64,000 nucleotides of DNA, taken from Cryphonectria parasitica EP155. Its lineage: Eukaryota; Ascomycota; Sordariomycetes; Diaporthales; Cryphonectriaceae. The stretch is from the NCBI RefSeq assembly GCF_011745365.1, contig NW_024468914.1, forward strand, positions 3,374,228 through 3,438,227. The letters are read 5' to 3'. The stretch's first letter is position 1. Every line of letters starts with the position of its first letter. The position numbers and the translations under genes are program-made. This document shows, piece after piece, positions 56,342 to 64,000 of the stretch. Under the pieces are notes generated by a model. That model was not told where the DNA came from and searched no databases. It saw only the letters and a program-made list of their open reading frames with translations.

Positions 56342-58239
56342 ATGGGTACAGGCCAGAGCAGATATGCCAACGCTGAGCTGAACACCACCGTGTCCTGGTC
56401 CACCACGTCCTGGACCTTGACCCTGATCCTCTTCCTGACCGTCTCATGTCTCATTCAAGCCATCCGCAATCGCTTCCGTCCCTCCCTGCGCAGGATCCCG
56501 GGACCCTTTCTCGCAAGAATCGCCGACCTTGACCGGGTATGGAGCTGCGCACGCGGGGAACAGATGAACTACCACCGCCGGCTCCACGACAAGTACGGCC
56601 CTGTAGTGCGTGTGGGACCAAACCACGTCTCCTTCTCAGACGGTAGCCTGATCCCCCAGCTCTATGGGTTCGGCAGCAAGTTTGCGAAAAGTGATTTCTA
56701 CAAGATGTTTGATATTCGCACCAGAGCAGCAGCGAGCAAGGGCTCGACGATGACGACAACGACCTTCTCTGAGCGCGACGAGCTGCGCCACCGCGCCTTG
56801 AAGAGACCCGTCGGCGCCGCCTTCTCGATGAGCACGATGAAGGAGCTCGAGCCCCTGAACGACGTCTGCTCCGCCATCCTGACTCGGAAGCTCGAGGGCT
56901 TGGTCGGCCGGGACACAGACCTCGGCGACTGGGTGCACTGGTACGCCTGGGATGTCATCTCCTCCATCACCTTCTCGCACCGGCTCGGGTTCCTGGACCG
57001 GGAGACGGACATCCACGGCATCAACCGCGCCATCCAGGGGCGGCTGGTGTATAACAGCGTGATCGGGCAGGTTCCGTATCTGCACGGTCTGCTTTTTGGA
57101 AACGCCTTGTTCAGCTGGCTTGCTGGGTTTGTGCCGCGGCTTGCGGTTCTGAACTCGTCGAGCTACATTGTGGATTTTACGAGGGAACAGTTGCGGCGGT
57201 ATCAGGACAAGGAGAGCAATACGGTCGAGGCGAAGGATCTTCTTTCGCGGTTCAAGCGGTTCAGGGATGGGGAGCAGGTTATGAGCGACGCGGAGTTGCT
57301 CATGCATGCTTCTGGCAGCGTGTGAGTGGAAGGCTTTGATTATCTTTCCTTCGTGAACGATTTGGCTTGAGAACTGACGTAATATATGCTACTTACTCGA
57401 TCCATTTATAGCTTTGCTGGCAGCGATACCACGGCCATCTCCCTGCGGGCTCTGTTCTACTATCTCTGTCGGAACCCCGATTCCAAACGAAAACTCTTGG
57501 CAGAGATCGACGAGGCAGAAACCGCAGGTAGACTATCAGACCCGGTCACGTTCGCCGAGGCTCTGGAGCTTGAATATCTTCAAGCCATCATCAAGGAAGC
57601 TCTCCGTAAGCCTACCTTATTCACCCCTAAATTCACGAGAGCAGGTATTGTATACGGCTCTGGACTTTATAATTAAGGCTGAGCATGTCCCTCGTTTCCA
57701 GGTATACACCCAGCAGTCGGGCTTCTCCTTGAGCGGATCGTTCCTCCAGGAGGAACACAGCTGGGCGATGTCTGGCTCGAAGAGGGTACCGTGGTAGGTA
57801 TTAACCCGTGGGTCGCCACTCGAGAGAAAGCTGTGTACGGGGAGGATGCGGACACCTTCCGGCCTGAGAGGTGGCTTGAGGCTGGGGAGAAGGAGTTGAA
57901 GCTGATGGAGCGGAACTTCTTGGCCGTCAGTAATTTCCTCAGTCCCTGTTTTTCTTTCCTTTCCCACGGTGTGAGCCTCTGGCTGTGGCCCATGCCTTAC
58001 ATCTTTGGGTCTTCCACGGCTAATAGTTGTTCATTCAGTTTGGCGGTGGAAGCAGGACTTGCCTGGGCAAGAATGTGTCTCTGCTGGAGATTTCCAAGTT
58101 GGTGCCGCAGCTCCTTCGGCAGTTTGACTTTGAACTCTCTTATCCTGAAAGGGAGTGGGAACTCTATGACTATTGGTTTGTCGCTCAGAAGGGGCTGATT
58201 TGCAGAGTGTCTCGCCGACAGAAAGAGGGATCGGTCTGA
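56342..58239 (+). CDS. Cytochrome P450 monooxygenase (pisatin demethylase/benzoate hydroxylase-like), 4 exons
   Basis: Exons 56342-57321, 57412-57605, 57702-57925 and 58039-58239 join to 532 residues. The ATG at 56342 is the first in frame. A membrane anchor lies at about 24-41, followed by the basic and Pro-rich hinge RRIPGPF. The I-helix oxygen-binding motif AGSDTT is at 329-334 and ExxR in KEALR (Glu389, Arg392). The FRPERWL segment is present, and the heme loop FGGGSRTCLG has Cys474. All introns have GTRAG or GTCAGT donors and keep frame. The overall pattern resembles fungal CYP families that act on aromatic acids or pisatin. It would hydroxylate or demethylate a small lipophilic substrate on the ER with P450 reductase. 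The next gene, an SDR, faces it 104 bp away. Confidence 0.93.
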
Positions 58240-58343
58240 AGATCGCTTGATAATGTCATTGGAATACAAGTCACGACTAATAGAGCCAGGACAGTCTGTG
58301 CTTAGCTTCAGATTAATTCATCAAGAGACACTGCGCTGATGAA

Positions 58344-59225
58344 TCACTCCTCAAAGTCAACACTGTTAGCCACAGCAGACAGTCCTTCAAGACACCCCTT
58401 CAGCTCCCCAATTCTCATCTCTAGCGCATCTATACTCTGAGCCCCAATGGGCAGTCTGAAGAAGTCCTTTGGCACCCCCTCAAACACACCTGTCCCATCG
58501 ATAGCAGCCACAATCACCGCTGCCGCCCTCACTGGATCAACCTTGAAATTCCCGAGATCCGTAATAGCATGCATGACAGCTTCCACGCTCGTCCCCTTGT
58601 ACTCCTCTCGCAGGTCCTTCCCCGCCTGGCTCTGGTCCTCGCCGTTCTGGACAAATGACGTCCGCATACCCGCTGGGCTCACCACCATCACACGAATCCC
58701 GAACTGCGCGACCTCGCCTGCCAGCGACAGCGAGAAGCTGTCGATCGCACTCTTGGAGGCTGCGTAGATAGACAGCATCGGCAGGGGAAGGAGCGCGTTT
58801 GAGCTGGAGATGTTGACGATATTGCCACCGCCGCCTTTGGCCCTCATAATAGGCACGGCGAGGCGCGAGAGGCGCATCGTGCCCCAGAAGTTGGTCTCGA
58901 GGATGTCCCGGGCGGCGTCCATATGGATGTCCTCGACGACGGAACCGACTGCGATGCCGGCGTTGTTGATGAGGGTGTCGAGACGGCCGTTGGGGAGGAG
59001 AGGGAGGATGGTGTTGTGGAACTGGGCTTCGAGAGTGGGAGAGGAGACGTTGAGAGCTGCCCACTGGCCACCGAGGTTGGTGATTTGTTGGACTTTGTCG
59101 GGGGTTTTGGACGGGTTGCGAGAGGTGGCGATGACTTTGTGTCCTGCTTTGAGGGCCGTGATGGCTATTTCGTAACCGAGGCCTGAGGAGCACCCAGTGA
59201 TGAGATAGACTTTAGGAGTGGCCAT
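58344..59225 (-). CDS. Short-chain dehydrogenase/reductase, classical type
   Basis: Single exon, 293 residues. TGCSSGLG (10-17) is the nucleotide-binding motif, TSRNPSK the strand-2 end with Arg that favours NADPH, NNAG (87-90) and the catalytic Ser140/141, Tyr154 and Lys158 in YAASK. SPAGMRTSF follows the substrate loop. Soluble, probably cytosolic. It resembles fungal SDRs annotated as oxidoreductases in secondary metabolism or detoxification. Its 3' end faces the P450 gene, with 104 bp between them. Together with the SDR at 54-55 kb they could process one substrate in turn. Substrate unknown. Confidence 0.93.
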   Translation of the reverse strand: MATPKVYLITGCSSGLGYEIAITALKAGHKVIATSRNPSKTPDKVQQITNLGGQWAALNVSSPTLEAQFHNTILPLLPNGRLDTLINNAGIAVGSVVEDIHMDAARDILETNFWGTMRLSRLAVPIMRAKGGGGNIVNISSSNALLPLPMLSIYAASKSAIDSFSLSLAGEVAQFGIRVMVVSPAGMRTSFVQNGEDQSQAGKDLREEYKGTSVEAVMHAITDLGNFKVDPVRAAAVIVAAIDGTGVFEGVPKDFFRLPIGAQSIDALEMRIGELKGCLEGLSAVANSVDFEE

Positions 59226-60460
59226 AGTAGGAACTTAATGAGTCCAAGACTGTATCAGAGTATTAATGTGGTTTGTGATATTTGAAAAGCTTTATGGACG
59301 TTGCAGTGCTCGGACAAATGGTCCTTGATATGAATGCCTGCAATAACTGGTTTATCCCCCCTCTGAACCAAGTAGAGACCTCGTATTTATACACATTTCC
59401 AGCATCACAGTTACGAGGCATCAATATATCACTCTCAGCAATCTGGCCGTGAAAGAGGTCCGTTGGCTGATCCAAGCATATAGAGCCGGCCTGATTCTTC
59501 CTCCGCGTCGGTGCTGTGCGCCGCCGATACCGTGTTAGGACCAGGGGTCCAGATCGGATTGTCCACCGTAGCTCGGCCGACTCTTGTCAATAGCGTACTA
59601 TGCGCGGCAGCCTGAGAGCTTGATTGTTTGAATTCAAAAAATTTCAAACACTTCCGAACAGATTTGACTGAGTATTGCCTGTATACTGGCTAATCATGTC
59701 TAAGATCCTTCACAGCAAATGATTGACATTGCTCCTCAGCAGATATGCCACACTGGGTTTACTTCAAATGATTACTGGATTCTGGTTTGTCCTTATTGTG
59801 AGCTCAGCCACTATAGAATCTGTGATGTCCAAAACATGAGGTTGGTAGATCCCTTGCCCCCAGAATACGCCTGTGCCAGGAAGCTTGCATGCTAGGTCCT
59901 GCTGCTTGAAGCAATAATGATTTCCTCGCATAGGGAGGTTACACGGGCTAGTCTGACATGTTGGGGAAGCGAAGAATAGTGCAAAGTCCCGATTTGGTCA
60001 GAGGACAAAGACAGTGTCAAAAGACATACAGCTGCCACATGTTGTTAAACCTGGCTTTTGTTCAAAGAATTCAGAAAGCAGCTGGATACCTGGAGACATT
60101 TTTGGCAAAGACTTTGTCCATGGTAGTTCTTACCCATTTGAACAGCTCTTCAAAGATCTTGTGCACCGGGAGTTGCATCCGCAAGGAGAAATTGGGGCCT
60201 TGTATGAAGAACAATACGATTGTCAAAATTATGGCTATTCTCTAGCTCATGATATAAATGTGAAGTCTCAGCACCACGTTCCCCCCCGGGAAATGAAGGT
60301 GCAACAACCACCCGTCATGCAAAGTCGAAGCTTCTAAGAGAAACTTCAGTTCCAAGGGATCTAGTCGAAGTGTTCCCTGTGACCTCCTGTTTAGTCGACC
60401 TTTATCTTGGCTCATTAGAAGCAGAGACCTTGTACTGACATTTTACTGACATTTTACACC
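59226..60460. other. Intergenic with a possible coding relic
   Basis: Upstream of the SDR and of the orphan gene. A plus-strand frame from 59957 to 60337 is open for over 120 codons without an ATG at its start. It could be an exon relic, but has no motif. A direct repeat of the 11-mer TTTTACTGACA/TTTTAC type lies around 60437-60458, just before the next ATG. Confidence 0.35.
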
Positions 60461-61081
60461 ATGGCTAAATGGGCTGGATCAAAGAAGCACTGGGTGATTA
60501 GGGGCGCAGGAACGCTCGAATCCCCAAAGGTCCTGGTGACCATGCCTGTCTCGTTGTATAACAGTGCTCATACAGGCCGAAAGGAGTACAATTACCGAAT
60601 GGTTGAGAATGTGGCCCTCTCCATGGGGTTTACGCACGCCGAGATTGTACACTGGAACCACAACACCCAGTTTGAGCGGGACGCAGAGGGTCACAAGATC
60701 CTCGACCGGGACTGGAGCACGGGCAAGATGTGCGGGCGGCTGTCGCCTGCAGATGCCCACATCACGTGCAGCTTCAGGAACACCGCGAGGCCCCACGAGT
60801 ACTTTACCGCGCACGTCTACGTCGTCGAGGACAAGTTCAACGTCCCACGGCAGCTGATGCCGGTGTCGGAGAGGCAGTATACTTCTCCCACCGACTGGGA
60901 CTCGCCGCAATTTTGGCAGGTTTCTTTACGACACATCCCTTCTTACTACTCCGAGTTTGAGGATAGCGACTGCGAGAGTGATCCTTGGCCTGAAGGCTTT
61001 GGTGAGGATGCCATGCAGTGGCCGTTGTCGCCTGACATTATCGTCTTGAGCGGAGACTCGTCGGATGCTATATCCGTTTAG
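60461..61081 (+). CDS. Hypothetical protein, 206 residues, single exon
   Basis: ATG at 60461 to TAG at 61079-61081. Normal composition: a basic start (MAKWAGSKKHWV), a middle with HWNHNTQFERD and CSFRNTARPHEYFTAHVYVVED, and an acidic C terminus rich in Asp/Glu/Ser (EDSDCESDPWPEGFGED). No signal peptide or membrane segment. I do not recognise a family. It looks coding by its frame and codon pattern, but may be species-restricted. Confidence 0.5.
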   Translation: MAKWAGSKKHWVIRGAGTLESPKVLVTMPVSLYNSAHTGRKEYNYRMVENVALSMGFTHAEIVHWNHNTQFERDAEGHKILDRDWSTGKMCGRLSPADAHITCSFRNTARPHEYFTAHVYVVEDKFNVPRQLMPVSERQYTSPTDWDSPQFWQVSLRHIPSYYSEFEDSDCESDPWPEGFGEDAMQWPLSPDIIVLSGDSSDAISV

Positions 61082-63730
61082 TGGATGGTGCTGAGACGTA
61101 TAAACCTTGGCTCGACCACACTATGGACGAGGCCATGTGGCCATGTTGAGCATCCACATGTCTTGTTATATAGGTGAGTTCTCGAGGTTTTCTGCGTGTC
61201 GTACTAAGCAGACCGTGCATTGTATAGTAAATCCTTGATGGTTCGTTACTATCAACCGAGATGGTTGATGTGCGAAGAGAGTCTTTTTTGTCTGTTATTA
61301 TATTGATAGACGATAGGATGAAGAGTATAAGCAGCACATACATAGCATAACTTAGGTTGTTCTTTATTCATGGTATGCGTAAATGGAACTGATTCAGTGC
61401 GACGTTATCCGTCGTGACAGACATGGGACATGGATCAGCCCCATTTAGCCTTCTCTTTTCCCTTGTATTGAAATCGTTTGCTCGGTACTGAACAAGACCG
61501 GATCTCAATATTGGAGTAGGTACTTAAGTAGAGATAAGTGGATGGCAATTCTGGCCATTGCAATTTGAATGTGTTCGCGCCGTCCCCACATTTTGAATAC
61601 TGACCATTCCAGAGCTCATCAATAGTCATTCCTGTGCTGATTCAATGCGAAACTACGTGGGTCTCGTCTTTTACCATGTGATCTACGTTAATGCATTGAC
61701 AATTTCATCTGGTATCGTAGATGGAACTTCCCAAGATGTTTCCCTGCTATATTTGAATAAGTTTTCAGGGTGTCTTTTTCCTGCGCTGTCGATCTCATCA
61801 GTGCAGATCTTTCTAGGTATCTTGTGGTTGGATCCCACTATGGCCTATGCATTCGTAGATCCTGGTCTTGACGACATGGGATGATCGAAGAATAGAACAG
61901 TTTGGAACCTCCAGGCTTGCAATCTATCCTAGACTGATTGAGGTCTGATCTGTGCGACGTGACCTGCTCTGGTGATGCGAGTCCCGGGGCACGAAGATCG
62001 GTTTGCCCTGCGACCGTTTACGGCCGTGCATTCAGTAGCATAGTAGCACTGGGAGATTATAGCAAACACCCAGTGCTACGTTGTGTTGATCTGCATGTAA
62101 CAAGAGACGTGATTGTGCGCCGAGACGTTGTCTGCACAGTATTGAGTTGTTGTAAAGGGGCGAGAGAGATCCATTTCCCGGGAAGAAGAAATGAGTGGGA
62201 AAAAGAAAGAAAAGAAACATGAAAAGGGAAAAAGCAAGGTCATGTCAGATCAATCAGCAGCCATTGATACTATTTAAATGTTTTCCGATTTGGCCTTTGG
62301 CTTTGCTTTACTTGACAGTGGTGAGAGAGGAACCGAGAGAGGTCGATGTCAAGGCCAGGCCACCATGTCAGCATAAGGCGTGGTTGCTCCTTTCATTCTT
62401 GGCGCCTCCATCCCAAGACGTTTGTCTGATCTCCCGGCTGACCAATCGCAGCGAGTTTGTGCCTGTTATAAAATGGGTCCCTGCATTTTTAGGTGGCTGT
62501 CCGGGGCGGGCAGGGTCCAACGCTGCCGCCGTTGCCGGCTTGGCGTGCAGCGTGCATGCGTGCATAATTGGCGGCCCTGAAAAGTTTGTGAGCCAGTGGG
62601 CAGTGGCACCGCCTTAGTGGTATCTCGATGGCCTGCGTTAAGCCTAATGCACTGCAACTCTCCCGCTACGGCAATTAAAAAAGAGAAAAGCAAAAATAGG
62701 CGCCCCTCCAGAAGAAGGGAAAAAAAACCTCACCCCAGGGGCAATTTAGCTTTTGCTATGATGAAAAGCCCTTGCCGTTCTGAGCCCGAATCTGCAACGC
62801 TTCAGTAGGAGCAGGCCAAACACACACAGCCCCCAGCCCCCCCTGTTCCACCCCCCCAGCGTGCCCACCCCCCGGCGCCTTGCCCTGGTAGGCCCTGCTG
62901 GCAGAGTCATTCCCCTGACGACATTTCTCAGACAACTCCTTGATTTTCTGCCGCTTTCCCCGTCATCAGCCACAACTAATCCACCCCAACTCCAAACCGT
63001 GTTTTACCTTTCTTTCCCCCTTGTTGATGTTGGCCTTGCCTTGCATTGCTGCATTGCATCGTCTTCCTCCCTCTCGTTTTCCTTTTCCATCAATTGACAG
63101 CGGTGAGGCCTGTGGACCACAAGGTTAACCTTCTACCCACTCACTTTACTTGATCCTGACAGTGCCCACCTTTTTCTTCGTATCTTTTGACCTTTCTCGT
63201 CACGTTACTCTGTGTTGTGCTGCAGACGGACCAAAATCAGGGCCCTTGACAGCTGAGCTGCAGCGCTGCACGCATCAATTGCATCATCACTGGCACGATA
63301 CGATACGATACGATACGATACGAAGTCGGTCTTCCCATCTGAGTATCAACCATCCAACAACTTCCACCCTCACGTCGACAACGTCCTCCATCAAGAAGTT
63401 TCGACGTTTCTTCCATCGTGACACCATTTACAGCATCCCTTTCTGAACCCTCACTCGCTGGGTTCTTTCCCCTACTTCACTTCAATCGTTTTTGGAGCGT
63501 TCGGCCCGCTCTTCGAAAGCCCTGGGGTAGATAGCAAACCGAGGCAGGCTGTGGACGGACCACCAGCAGGGACAATAAAAGTGTCAGGGCAGCGGCGATC
63601 GACGACGTGACTCGACACGAAGCTGAATCACCGCGAGCATCATCGACGCATACGCACCTCGATACCGTTCGTTTATTCAAGAGCAAAAGCACATACAAAG
63701 GGTCGAACCAGATAGGAACAGCTGGCCAAG
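61082..63730. other. Long intergenic region and leader of the right-edge gene
   Basis: 2.6 kb. No supported gene. From about 62850 to 63480 it becomes pyrimidine-rich, typical of a long fungal promoter or 5' leader for the gene starting at 63731. Contains the (CGATA)n repeat. Small frames on both strands show no motif. Confidence 0.45.
63296..63323. repeat. (CGATA)5.6 pentanucleotide repeat
   Basis: Five full CGATA units and a partial sixth, uninterrupted. It lies about 410 bases before the ATG of the right-edge gene, probably in its promoter or leader. Each unit contains GATA, so copy-number change could alter the number of GATA cores, though none matches HGATAR. Confidence 0.95.
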
Positions 63731-64000
63731 ATGGAGAGAACACACCCACGAGACATGCAGTCAATGGCAGTTCGCGCAGCAATCAAAAAGACACGGGACG
63801 CCGCAGCCGCTATGCACACCACTGCAGCATCATCACGTTCTACACACAGTCTCCTCACGCGCGGTGTGAGGATAGCTCGATCCCTCCTTACCACGCGATG
63901 TGTCCAGACAGAGAGTCTCAACACCTGTGAGAAGCCTGCTGCATCGTCGGGCACGGTTCTGGGAATAATTATTGCGTCTGGGTATGTTTGCCACGATGAT
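63731..64000 (+). CDS. First exon of a gene cut by the right edge, probable membrane protein
   Basis: ATG at 63731 opens 83 residues to a GTATGT donor at 63982 (exon 63731-63981). The N-terminal 70 residues are basic and rich in Ser, Thr, Arg and Ala. The exon ends in a hydrophobic start (GTVLGIIIASG), the beginning of a probable single membrane segment continued in the next exon. The rest lies outside. A single-pass membrane or signal protein with a cytosolic basic tail is likely, but no family can be named. If the donor is not used the frame stays open to the window edge. Confidence 0.5.
   Translation, partial: MERTHPRDMQSMAVRAAIKKTRDAAAAMHTTAASSRSTHSLLTRGVRIARSLLTTRCVQTESLNTCEKPAASSGTVLGIIIASGYVCHDD

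Noticed and set aside
59957..60337. Open plus-strand frame of about 126 codons
   Set aside because: No ATG near its start, no acceptor that links it to another exon, and no recognised domain. Noted only as a possible relic.
1..64000. tRNA genes, rRNA, CRISPR arrays, viral or transposase genes
   Set aside because: I scanned by eye for T-loop consensus, direct repeat arrays and transposase or reverse transcriptase motifs and found none. A tRNAscan or RepeatMasker run would be decisive.

Overview
The window is genomic DNA of a filamentous ascomycete (Pezizomycotina, probably Sordariomycetes; the class is an inference). The evidence is short introns of about 50 to 180 bp with GTRAGT donors and YAG acceptors, single genes on both strands with 0.1 to 4.6 kb between them, and a typical fungal gene set: SMC4, an ELYS-type nucleoporin, a peroxisomal-type alcohol oxidase, a secreted arylsulfatase, a GPI-anchored GH16 protein and a membrane-bound P450. 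I see no tRNA, rRNA, CRISPR array or intact transposon. Exon coordinates come from splice sites read by eye and from reading-frame continuity.

Layout. 1-14 kb is rich in transporters: four MFS genes (one cut by the left edge) with a threonine aldolase between the second and third, and a 3.4 kb gap holding one odd Asp-rich ORF. 14-16 kb is a secreted sulfatase. 17.7-24.4 kb is a housekeeping block: condensin SMC4 (minus) divergent from an ELYS-domain gene (plus). 24.5-30.7 kb holds three genes that together make a complete hydantoin-hydrolysing pathway: D-carbamoylase type amidohydrolase, hydantoinase/dihydropyrimidinase, and hydantoin racemase. 32.9-38.1 kb holds a GMC alcohol oxidase and a GH16 cell-wall protein, convergent. 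38-49 kb is mostly gene-poor, with an alpha/beta hydrolase that needs a GC-AG intron, a possible broken gene at 46.2-46.6 kb and an aspartate-type aminotransferase. 50-61 kb holds two uncharacterised genes, two SDRs and a P450 in a compact redox group, then an orphan 206-aa protein. The right edge cuts the first exon of a probable membrane protein.

How the genes fit together. The best candidate for an under-described system is the hydantoin group. The racemase would interconvert 5-substituted hydantoins, the hydantoinase would open the ring, and the carbamoylase would release a D-amino acid, ammonia and CO2. Its promoters contain GATA-factor sites and repeated CGG-N10-CCG everted half-sites, which suggests nitrogen control together with a shared Zn2Cys6 regulator. 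No regulator or uptake gene is recognisable inside the group. The P450/SDR/SDR group at 54-59 kb may be a small catabolic or detoxification module. The other neighbours look functionally independent.
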